DNA of 7,624 bases from Deferribacterales bacterium (GTDB lineage: Bacteria; Chrysiogenota; Deferribacteres; Deferribacterales; JAISNW01). The stretch's first letter is position 1. Every line of letters starts with the position of its first letter. The stretch covers positions 1-7,624 of the forward strand of contig BNUJ01000069.1 of the NCBI GenBank assembly GCA_025997275.1. Reading direction: 5' to 3'. The position numbers and the translations under genes were made by a program. Shown here piece by piece: positions 1 through 5,955 of the stretch. Under the pieces are notes generated by a model. The model worked only from the letters and a program-made list of their open reading frames with translations. It did not search any database and was not told the origin of the DNA.

Positions 1-422
1 CGTGTGAGCTGTTGTTAGAGGAAGAGGGGTTAGTTGTTAATAAGGAGAGTTTGCGTAGGTGGTTATCGCGAGAACCCGTTAGGCGCAGACCTCGTTATAG
101 GAGTCTTCGTTTGCGTAAAGAATCATTTACAGCATTACCAGACTACCTTGAACTTCATAACAGAAAGCTATCTATACCCAAAGAAACAGTGCCTGACGCC
201 CACCGCCAACTACCAGCTAAAGCGCAACTTAAAGACTACTGATATCTGGAAAGTTTGGCTAAACTGCGTAATGACTGGACTATACAAAAAAACGGACACT
301 TCTTTCAAATACCCTCTAAGTCCGTTCACGCCCCTAGAGTTAACAAAGTCCTCGTCCGCGAATTCATTGATAAATCATTCTCTATATTCTACAACGGAAA
401 ACAGCATACCTTTAACACCTAA
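1..422 (+). pseudogene. ISNCY-type transposase remnant, 5'-truncated by the window, internally deleted
   Basis: The frame opens at the window edge and reads as a DNA-binding segment of an ISNCY-like transposase (residues like EEEGLVVNKESLRRWL, then an Arg-rich stretch, positions about 3-120). It then jumps straight to the C-terminal part (FTALPDYLELHNRKLS, then PDAHRQLP, about 127-230). In intact relatives roughly 200 residues holding the DDE catalytic core lie between these parts, so the core has been deleted, with the junction near 120-135. The frame then meets a TGA at 240-242. In the same frame it continues as the family's C-terminal domain (YLESLAKLRNDW, then FFQIP and VLVREFIDKSFSIFYNG) to a TAA at 420-422. 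Family assignment is from remembered motif order, not a search. The element cannot be active. Bases 425-480 (AGGGGCATTTTAACTGTGGCA and a second TGTGGCA) may be what is left of its right end. Confidence 0.8.
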
Positions 423-477
423 ATAGGGGCATTTTAACTGTGGCATTACAGTATATAGTTGCCTAATTTGTGGCAAT

Positions 478-2634
478 TTACTCCCGCATAAGTAGCCATA
501 GCATATTGCCCAAGTATTTTGTCTTCTTGTAGCCAGTTTTGAGTGCAACGTCTTCAACGGGGCTACTCTCTTTTGTCCCAGAGTAAGTATCGCTATACAC
601 GACTATTTTATCAGCATTTACCATACCAATAGCTTTACTTATAGCTTCAAAACTCTTGTCATAATCATTTGGAACAACTTTAGCTATCATAACCCTATCA
701 AACTTTGATAATACTTGCATACGAGTATGGTCATTGCTCGGGTAATAGCTTCCGAGCAGAATACAGGGCACATTATGATATTTTCCAGTAACATTCATTT
801 CCGTAGGCGTATCTTGATACATGGCTGGGTGGATATACTTACATACAATGCTGGTAAGTGAAATAACAACCAGTATTCCAGCAAACACGGAACGTGTTAT
901 CAGCTTTTTGCCAAACGTGAATAGCGCAAATATTACCGACAATATCAGTGCAGGTGCCATACCAGATACATAGCGCACAGCCCAGCCAGCACCATATTTT
1001 GCAAGCAATACCAAGTGGAGCGAAAATAGTAGCCCCAAGCAACCTATAAGCGTGAAACTCTCTCTGTTGTCTGTGATAAATTTCTTTAAGCCCAGTTTGC
1101 GTGCACACGCTACCATAAAGATGAAAGCTAAAAACAATAGATACGACGTTTCTCCAGAAAATAAATATTTATCAACAAATGCATTAAGCCTATGTAATAT
1201 GTATGTAGTAGTTTGATTTTCACGCATATATGAAAGCCATTTACTCGTGCTTGTAATTTTCAACGCAGAGGGATTTACTATAAAATACAACACAGAACTT
1301 GTGGCTATTGTTATAATACACTGCTTTATTTCAGCGAAACGTTTTGCTACAAGCAAATAGACTAGTAGTGAACCAGCCACTAGAGCAAACCAGATTACAA
1401 AGTTATAATGCGTCCAAAAGCCGAAGAAATACGTTAGGGCTAACGCCACATAATATCGCCAAGTAATCTCCTTATTCTTTAACATATAGAGTGCCAGCCC
1501 AAAAATAGCGGTGTAGAAAAATATTGTCACGCTATAAACCCTACTATATAAATATATGTGTGTTGCCATACCGCTGAAACCCCATAAGAGCTGTGGCAAC
1601 AGAGCGAGTTTGTCAGGTAGCAGTAGCAACGATGTGCGATATAGTAGAATTGCTGTCAGAATAAACCAAACAATGTTGACAGATACCCCTAGCCAGTGGC
1701 TAAACGTATCAGGGAATAATGAGGACACAAAGTGAAGTTGCAAAAAGTAAAAGGATGGCACGCTATAGTCATACCGTTTAGGTATGTCAAGTATTCTTTT
1801 ATACTGAGTTCGCCATTCACCCCGCTGAGCTGTAATTTTCTGCAAATAGTCTTTGCCAGTGCCCCACGTATAATAACTTTCAGGGTCTGATTTTATAGTG
1901 GTCGGTCCCTCGCTATATTTGTCTGGATAGGTGCTGTCATTAGCGAGCACATAAGCAAGTCGCTCATCATCAAACAATGCTGTCTTATGGGCTGAATAAT
2001 AGCAGATTGCGCCTAGTTGCACCGCTACTATTACCACAAGCAGTATTGCCGGGCGAATATTCAAGCTGTCGTATAGAGCTTTATAGAAAAATAAGTATGA
2101 AGTCAGCACGATAAGAGCTGTTATGGCAAGAAATATCGGGATAAACACATTTGGTAACACCGAATATTCGCTTAAATATACCTTATCTATCGTAAAACTA
2201 GCACGTGTGCTCAGTTTTAGGTTGAAGTTAGTCCACGCCACACCATTATTAAATCTGCCAGACAGGTTAAATCCGTTCCTCAAACGGCAGAAATCAGTCG
2301 TTAATACCTTGCCAGAGCTATCAGAGTAGTTGAGCGTAGTAAGAAAATTGGTATGCTCACTCATATTGGAAAGCACCAATGTAAGCCGTCTGTAATCTTT
2401 AGAGGCTTTTTCACCTGCCTTTACCACAAGAGTAGCGTTGTCAGCCCTAGCCTGTATAGCACTGCCGATAATTTTATAATCTGGAGAATCTTTGTATATA
2501 ACGTCTCTGTCCAGCTCCACATAGCGTTGGAATGCTAAGGGGACACCTGTCCAGCCTGTCATAAGATTACTTAACCCATGATATATGAAAGCAACAGAGG
2601 ATAAACATGATAAGACGAATAAAAATCTACGCAC
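478..2634 (-). CDS. GT-C fold membrane glycosyltransferase (GT39/ArnT-like)
   Basis: A polytopic membrane protein of about 718 residues, with roughly 12-13 hydrophobic segments. Residue numbers here count from the TTG at 2640. A first membrane segment (about 6-27) is followed by an extracytoplasmic, beta-rich looking domain (about 30-160), then segments at 163-186 and 197-216. Next comes a loop with FDDE at 223-226, the position of the acidic catalytic motif in GT-C enzymes. The stretch DYSVPSFYFLQLH (291-303) matches the DxHPPLYYLLLH pattern of GT39-like proteins, and RYVSGMAPAL matches their late conserved Arg-Tyr motif. The last 100 or so residues look soluble and extracytoplasmic. The family transfers sugars from polyprenyl-phosphate donors to lipids, glycans or proteins; donor and acceptor here are unknown. 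No ATG fits. GTG at 2634 has AAGGGTGG six bases upstream and gives a natural MRRFLFVL start; TTG at 2640 is the alternative. Translation is probably coupled to the upstream leader ORF. Confidence 0.85.
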   Translation of the reverse strand: MRRFLFVLSCLSSVAFIYHGLSNLMTGWTGVPLAFQRYVELDRDVIYKDSPDYKIIGSAIQARADNATLVVKAGEKASKDYRRLTLVLSNMSEHTNFLTTLNYSDSSGKVLTTDFCRLRNGFNLSGRFNNGVAWTNFNLKLSTRASFTIDKVYLSEYSVLPNVFIPIFLAITALIVLTSYLFFYKALYDSLNIRPAILLVVIVAVQLGAICYYSAHKTALFDDERLAYVLANDSTYPDKYSEGPTTIKSDPESYYTWGTGKDYLQKITAQRGEWRTQYKRILDIPKRYDYSVPSFYFLQLHFVSSLFPDTFSHWLGVSVNIVWFILTAILLYRTSLLLLPDKLALLPQLLWGFSGMATHIYLYSRVYSVTIFFYTAIFGLALYMLKNKEITWRYYVALALTYFFGFWTHYNFVIWFALVAGSLLVYLLVAKRFAEIKQCIITIATSSVLYFIVNPSALKITSTSKWLSYMRENQTTTYILHRLNAFVDKYLFSGETSYLLFLAFIFMVACARKLGLKKFITDNRESFTLIGCLGLLFSLHLVLLAKYGAGWAVRYVSGMAPALILSVIFALFTFGKKLITRSVFAGILVVISLTSIVCKYIHPAMYQDTPTEMNVTGKYHNVPCILLGSYYPSNDHTRMQVLSKFDRVMIAKVVPNDYDKSFEAISKAIGMVNADKIVVYSDTYSGTKESSPVEDVALKTGYKKTKYLGNMLWLLMRE

Positions 2635-2646
2635 TGGCAACCACCC

Positions 2647-2742
2647 TTAGCAACGTGACTGCCCAAGACACGCATAGGCATTGACTATGAGGGGGGGGGG
2701 AATAGCTATAAACATTAGGTTTTCAATGTTTTCAAGACTCAT
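2647..2742 (-). CDS. 31-codon leader ORF carrying a C10 tract upstream of the GT-C gene
   Basis: This short ORF has strong expression signals: a sigma-70 promoter about 20 bases upstream, AAGGAG at 2753-2748 and ATG at 2742-2740. It encodes a 31-residue peptide (MSLENIENLMFIAIPPP, then LIVNAYACLGQSRC). The three prolines are the run of ten C on the coding strand. With C10 it ends at TAA 2649-2647, which overlaps the AAGGGTGG ribosome-binding site of the GT-C gene. With C11 it would be 38 residues and end at TAG 2629-2627, overlapping the GT-C start. With C9 it would stop after 18 residues at TAG 2687-2685, about 50 bases before the GT-C start. It never fuses to GT-C, because the shared frame holds the TAA. 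No family is recognised. Whether the peptide itself matters, or only its translation, is unknown. Confidence 0.6.
   Translation of the reverse strand: MSLENIENLMFIAIPPPLIVNAYACLGQSRC
2691..2700 (-). repeat. Homopolymer C10 (coding strand) in the GT-C leader ORF
   Basis: Ten consecutive G on the + strand, read as C on the transcribed minus strand. It lies 42 bases after the leader ATG and about 57 bases before the GT-C start. Tracts of this length are typical slipped-strand mispairing sites; the three possible frames give three different stop positions relative to the GT-C ribosome-binding site. Confidence 0.95.
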
Positions 2743-2768
2743 ATTTGCTCCTTATAAGATTGGCTAAG

Positions 2769-2796
2769 ATTATACACGAAAATAGTATTTTTTCAA
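2769..2796 (-). promoter_or_regulatory. Sigma-70-type promoter for leader ORF and GT-C
   Basis: On the minus strand, TTGAAA (2796-2791), a 16-base spacer and TATAAT (2774-2769, perfect -10). Transcription should begin near 2762, giving a leader of about 20 bases before the ATG of the short ORF at 2742. It separates the GT-C unit from the upstream oxidoreductase operon. Its -35 sits eight bases from the -35 of the opposing promoter. Confidence 0.75.
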
Positions 2797-2804
2797 CAAG
2801 TTTC

Positions 2805-2833
2805 TTGACAAGCAAGGCTACTTTTTCTATAAT
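2805..2833 (+). promoter_or_regulatory. Perfect-consensus sigma-70 promoter on the + strand with no obvious gene
   Basis: TTGACA (2805-2810), exactly 17 bases, then TATAAT (2828-2833). This is the best promoter match in the window, and transcription should begin near 2840. AAGGAG follows at 2843-2848. The only short frame behind it is a TTG-started 20-codon hydrophobic peptide (2852-2914), whose spacing from AAGGAG is only three bases. After that the transcript would run antisense into the 3' end of the methyltransferase gene. It may make a small RNA, an antisense RNA or a tiny peptide, or be left over from a lost gene. Confidence 0.75.
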
Positions 2834-2851
2834 GTACAAATCAAGGAGTAA

Positions 2852-2914
2852 TTGCAGATACTAATAATTGTAGCTTTTTATGGGCTGATAATAAAGATGT
2901 CTGTGAACTGGTAA
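2852..2914 (+). CDS. Possible 20-residue hydrophobic peptide behind the orphan promoter
   Basis: A TTG start, three bases after AAGGAG, begins a 20-codon frame (residues MQILIIVAFYGLIIK onward) ending in TAA at 2912-2914. The peptide would be a single hydrophobic segment with one lysine, which resembles small membrane peptides or type I toxin peptides in outline only. Start codon and spacing are poor, no homologue is recognised, and the length is easily reached by chance. It is listed because a strong promoter and a purine-rich AAGGAG stand directly in front of it. Confidence 0.2.
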   Translation: MQILIIVAFYGLIIKMSVNW

Positions 2915-2940
2915 AATAGGAGAATGGTATTCCAGCGTAG

Positions 2941-3662
2941 CTAGGCAACGTCCTCTACATACATTATATCCCCGCCTAGTTTGAAACATTTACCACTATT
3001 ATTCCCCATTACGCGCATGAACGAGTCTATATAAGGGAAAAAATTTATATGTAGCGCAAACGTCCAGCGGTATTCACGTTGACACGGAACAACTATAATG
3101 AGCTTGTGCCTGCACACCCTGCGTAGCTCGCTTATAGCCCGCTGTATATCAACGATATGTTCCAATGTATCAGTTGAAATCACATAGTCAAATGCTCTAT
3201 CAGGGAATGGAATGTCGCAAATGCTACCCTCTAAATATTTTATGCTAGGGTGAACAGGCAGTTTGTCTGACAGCATAAAATCAACGCCTGTCACATCAAA
3301 ACCTAGTTCGGCAATCCTACGTGCCATATAGCCACGCCCACAAGCTATATCAAGGACACTGCCCCCCCCCTCCCGTGAGGTTCGCTTACTAACGTGTCTA
3401 GTATATAGTCCACGCAAGCCTTATTTAGGTCAACTTCTCTGGTGCAGGTGGGGTTCGTCTTCCTGTAATATTCTGTATACTCCGCACCATCCATTATATG
3501 CGCCCGCTCTTTGAACGCCACATAAGCCTCAGCAGCGTCTCTGCCACCACCACCGATAAACATCATAAAGCGACACAATAGGCTACTATCCCGCACAACG
3601 GGTGGCAACAGATTATCCAGCACCCACACTATAGCGCAGGTTACCTCACGAGATAACGTCAT
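2941..3662 (-). CDS. Class I SAM-dependent methyltransferase, phase-variable, out of frame here (OFF)
   Basis: One gene split into two frames by a G9 run. The first frame (3662 to the TAG at 3347-3345, 105 residues) holds the N-terminal part, with VLDNLLPPVVRDS, FKERA and TREVDLNKACVDYI. The second frame holds the Rossmann core. With one extra G the joined product is 240 residues and reads HGRGGG then VLDIACGRG (motif I, about 103-111), VTGVD with the acidic residue at about 128, DIPFPD, and STDTLEHI (about 163-170). This is a Methyltransf_11-type SAM fold, and the conserved N-terminal extension shows both halves belong together. Its substrate is probably a sugar or lipid-linked glycan, inferred only from neighbours. 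ATG 3662 lies behind TGAGGAGAAG; that TGA is the stop of the preceding membrane-protein gene, so the two are coupled. The OFF product lacks SAM-binding motifs. A sequencing error in the homopolymer is the alternative. Confidence 0.85.
3362..3370 (-). repeat. Homopolymer G9 (coding strand) in the methyltransferase gene
   Basis: Nine consecutive C on the + strand, read as G in the gene and preceded by GGGA. It encodes an Arg/Gly linker just before SAM motif I. Nine G gives HGRGGAVSLI and a stop; ten G (or seven or thirteen) restores the methyltransferase frame. Confidence 0.95.
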
Positions 3663-3679
3663 ATTAGGTTCTTCTCCTC
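3653..3679 (-). repeat. Imperfect direct repeat, copy A: start region of the methyltransferase gene
   Basis: 27 bases matching 25 of 27 with 4217-4243. It covers the GAGGAGAAGAA ribosome-binding site, the ATATGACGTTAT start and the first codons (Met-Thr-Leu). The two copies lie 564 bases apart and differ only by two adjacent bases. Confidence 0.85.
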
Positions 3680-4226
3680 ATTGTTTTGCTTTCCAAATAT
3701 GATACCAGTTTTCTACTCCACATAATTTGCCAACAGCCAAATGAGTAACAACAACTAGCTTACCTTTAGGGGTAATAACAAGCTCATTTCTTGACGGACG
3801 TTTAATAAATCCGCCAGCCTCAAGGCTGTTATATCTGTATCGTTCATAAAAATCATCATCCCCAAGCATCTTTGCTACTTCACCCTTTAACGCTTTCCCG
3901 CCATTGCCCGCTAGATAACACAAGATGTTAAAGGTCAAGGAACGCTCTACATTCAACGGAGAAAGCCAAGCAAAAGTTATAAAAGCAAAAAGATACATAA
4001 GAGCCGCTAATATAGCCATAAATAGAGAACATTCAGCTAGATATTCATAAAAGAATATCCCTGCCATAATAGCTACAATCACGCAAACAATATGAGCAGA
4101 AGCCATAGGGGAAAGTGGCAACACCTTAAAGGCGACTCTCCACAACACAAAGATAATAACCGTGAACAGGAGTGTGGCTTTTATAAAAAAGCATATCTGC
4201 ACCCAAAATAACCCATATAACGTCAT
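3678..4226 (-). CDS. Small inner-membrane protein with C-terminal winged-helix-like domain
   Basis: 182 residues. Three hydrophobic segments (about 17-36, 43-63 and 67-90) are followed by a soluble tail. The tail (about 94-160) looks like a winged helix: ERSLTFNILCYL, a helical KGEVAKML, YERYRYNSLEAGGFI as a possible recognition helix, then a short wing ending ITPKGKLVV. The pattern 'short membrane domain plus winged helix ending in TPKG' is one I remember from uncharacterised proteins in glycan clusters, but I know no assigned function. The tail could bind a partner protein or nucleic acid; DNA binding is not demonstrated by sequence. ATG 4226 overlaps the upstream oxidoreductase stop as ATGA behind GAGGAGAAG, and its own TGA (3680-3678) abuts the methyltransferase ribosome-binding site, so it is the middle gene of a translationally coupled trio. 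Confidence 0.75.
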   Translation of the reverse strand: MTLYGLFWVQICFFIKATLLFTVIIFVLWRVAFKVLPLSPMASAHIVCVIVAIMAGIFFYEYLAECSLFMAILAALMYLFAFITFAWLSPLNVERSLTFNILCYLAGNGGKALKGEVAKMLGDDDFYERYRYNSLEAGGFIKRPSRNELVITPKGKLVVVTHLAVGKLCGVENWYHIWKAKQ

Positions 4227-4243
4227 ATTATATTCTTCTCCTC
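4217..4243 (-). repeat. Imperfect direct repeat, copy B: start region of the membrane-protein gene
   Basis: Second copy of the 27-base translation-initiation block (25 of 27 identical to 3653-3679). Here it includes the end of the oxidoreductase gene, whose TGA (4225-4223) overlaps the ATG (4226-4224) of the membrane-protein gene. Confidence 0.85.
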
Positions 4244-5785
4244 GTGATATTTCTTTTCAGTGTTGACAGTCCAAAGGTTTTCTTTGCCCTTAATGCCATT
4301 CTTGATATTATTCACAGCCTCAAAAGCCGTAGCCATTGAGTGGTCCATATTGTTATACCTGTGTTGTCCGTTGCGCCCCACGCAATAGAGGTTATCTATC
4401 TTATTTAAGAATGTTATAAGCTTATCCATATCTTTATACGTGCCAAAATACGCTGGATATGCTTTCTCTACACGTTCTACGTGGGCATCCAACACTGCAC
4501 CGCTACGCACAACGCCCATATCTATCAGCTCTTTTTCGGCTAGTGCTACCAGCTTATCATCTGGGGCATTCCAGAAATCGTCCCCCTCAGTGCAGAAGTA
4601 TTCGCAACCTACAAACACATTGTTGATAGGGTCTTTCACCATATACGGCGACCAGTTGTTAAATATCTGTATGCGCCCCATCTTCACAGCAGGCTCTTGC
4701 ACGTATATCCAGTTATCAGGCACGATGTTAGACAACGTCTTGCGGGTAGTTTTATTGACTAGGTTTAGTCCATTCAATAATAACCCGATAGTCACAAAAT
4801 CTCTATACGGCAGATTAGTCGCTATACGGCGCACATCATCAGGGCAAGCATCAAATCCGTCAACTAAATCTTTCACAGGCATAGATGAAATAAACACGTC
4901 AGCCTTTAGTTTGTGTTCCACGTTATCTTTTATATACGTCAGCTCTGTGATATTGTCATTTGCCAGTTTTAGCCCCATCACCCGTGCGTTCATTATGACC
5001 TCAGCACCCATAGACACCACATCACCTGCTACCACGTCCCACATCTGTCCGCAACCAAATTTCGGATAGCCAAATTGCTCAATCAGCGATGTTTCAACCT
5101 TAATCTTATCTTTAGTGGCAGGTAGCACTCGCCTGATAATGTCCTTTATGATTGCCGTTATTGATAAACCCTTAACGCGCTGTGCACCCCAGTTGGCTGA
5201 TATGTTGCGCGGGTGTCTGCCCCAAAGTTTCTCTGTATATTCCTCAAAAAACATTCCATATAGCACCTTGCCAAAGCGGTTTATGAAGAAATCTTCCAGC
5301 GAGTTTTCCTTGTGCGGAAATGCTGTTGCAAACAGATAGCTGAACCCCGCCCGCATACACGTGACAAAACCCATATTAGTAATCGTTTCCCACTTCATAC
5401 TGATAGGATAGTCGTAGAAGTTGCGCCCGTAGTAAATGCGCGATACCCTGTCGCGGTGGAGCATAACCCTATCGGCTTTCTCAGGGTCTAACCCAGCCCT
5501 ATCCAGCGGAACGTCACGTCCTAATAGTTTATCGTCCATAGCGGGTGCGCCCTGCATAGGCATTAACTTACCCCACCACTTCATAACCCGTTCATCTTTA
5601 GAATAAAAGCGGTGCCCGCCTATGTCCATAAAGTTGCCGTGAACAGATACGCTCCTAGATATGCCTCCGTAAGAGGCACTCTTTTCAAGGATGGTAACCT
5701 TGAAGTCTTTTTGCCGTCCTTTTAACAGCTCATAGGCGGCAGTAAGCCCCGCTGGTCCAGCACCGATGATGACTATGTTAAGCAT
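4223..5785 (-). CDS. FAD-dependent oxidoreductase, UDP-galactopyranose-mutase / amine-oxidase-like
   Basis: 520 residues, close to the usual size of this COG1232-like group. The N-terminus has a dinucleotide-binding fold with GAGPAG at 8-13 and the ribose-binding Glu at 34 (VTILEK). ISRS follows at 42-45, then DIGGHRFYSK at 54-63, a hallmark of UGM-like and protoporphyrinogen-oxidase-like flavoproteins in polysaccharide loci. The C-terminal FAD-contacting motif is VGRNGQHRYNNMDHS (469-483). UGM relatives convert pyranose to furanose nucleotide sugars; other relatives are redox enzymes, and I cannot tell which applies. An in-frame TAA (5794-5792) lies nine bases before ATG 5785, so the start is well fixed. 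There is no clear ribosome-binding site and the likely -10 is only about ten bases upstream, suggesting a leaderless or nearly leaderless message. First gene of the three-gene operon; its stop overlaps the next start by ATGA. Confidence 0.88.
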   Translation of the reverse strand: MLNIVIIGAGPAGLTAAYELLKGRQKDFKVTILEKSASYGGISRSVSVHGNFMDIGGHRFYSKDERVMKWWGKLMPMQGAPAMDDKLLGRDVPLDRAGLDPEKADRVMLHRDRVSRIYYGRNFYDYPISMKWETITNMGFVTCMRAGFSYLFATAFPHKENSLEDFFINRFGKVLYGMFFEEYTEKLWGRHPRNISANWGAQRVKGLSITAIIKDIIRRVLPATKDKIKVETSLIEQFGYPKFGCGQMWDVVAGDVVSMGAEVIMNARVMGLKLANDNITELTYIKDNVEHKLKADVFISSMPVKDLVDGFDACPDDVRRIATNLPYRDFVTIGLLLNGLNLVNKTTRKTLSNIVPDNWIYVQEPAVKMGRIQIFNNWSPYMVKDPINNVFVGCEYFCTEGDDFWNAPDDKLVALAEKELIDMGVVRSGAVLDAHVERVEKAYPAYFGTYKDMDKLITFLNKIDNLYCVGRNGQHRYNNMDHSMATAFEAVNNIKNGIKGKENLWTVNTEKKYHEEKNII

Positions 5786-5795
5786 AACGGCTTAT

Positions 5796-5824
5796 AGCAT
5801 ATATAACTTTTGGGATTTTGTAAA
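5796..5824 (-). promoter_or_regulatory. Candidate promoter of the oxidoreductase operon
   Basis: On the minus strand TTTACA (5824-5819), 17-base spacer, TATGCT (5801-5796). The expected start near 5789 leaves about four bases before ATG 5785. An alternative TTGACA at 5900-5895 has only a 15-base spacer to TATAGC (5879-5874) and is a weaker choice. Confidence 0.4.
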
Positions 5825-5918
5825 TACTTTTTCGGGCAGCTATACTGGACTAAAGAAATGCTGTGTGCGGAATGCTATAATGAAAGTGATAAATTGTCAA
5901 AACATGTTATTTTTTATA

Positions 5919-5948
5919 TTGACATCTCAGCCTACACTATATTATAAC
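5919..5948 (+). promoter_or_regulatory. Promoter of the GT92 gene
   Basis: TTGACA at 5919-5924 and a -10 of TTATAA (5942-5947, 17-base spacer) or TATAAC (5943-5948, 18-base spacer). The predicted start near 5954-5955 falls right at ATG 5956, and no ribosome-binding site is present, so the message may be leaderless. Confidence 0.6.
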
Positions 5949-5955
5949 TTTGGGC

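Noticed and set aside
240..242. TGA in the transposase remnant as a recoded sense codon
   Set aside because: Real genes in the window end in TGA directly at ribosome-binding sites or start codons (3680-3678, 4225-4223) and use TGG for tryptophan. The remnant is already core-deleted, so an ordinary nonsense mutation is simpler.
459..476. Hairpin TTGCC / GGCAA just after the GT-C stop as a terminator
   Set aside because: Only five base pairs with an eight-base loop and no U-run on the minus strand; too weak to call.
839..1108. 89-codon minus-strand frame inside the GT-C gene
   Set aside because: Out-of-frame shadow of the GT-C coding sequence with no signals of its own.
2851..2919. ATT-started frame (IADTNNCSFLWADNKD) behind the orphan promoter
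   Set aside because: ATT starts are very rare and the codon is two bases from AAGGAG; no homologue is recognised.
2880..2943. Read-through of the methyltransferase TAG into an open stretch (LRWNTILLFYQFTD)
   Set aside because: Only about 20 codons to the next stop, no recoding signal, and the 240-residue product already ends at a typical family length.
4440..5069. 209-codon open frame on the + strand
   Set aside because: It lies wholly antisense to the well-supported oxidoreductase gene, has low-complexity Ser/Thr-rich composition and no recognisable domain.
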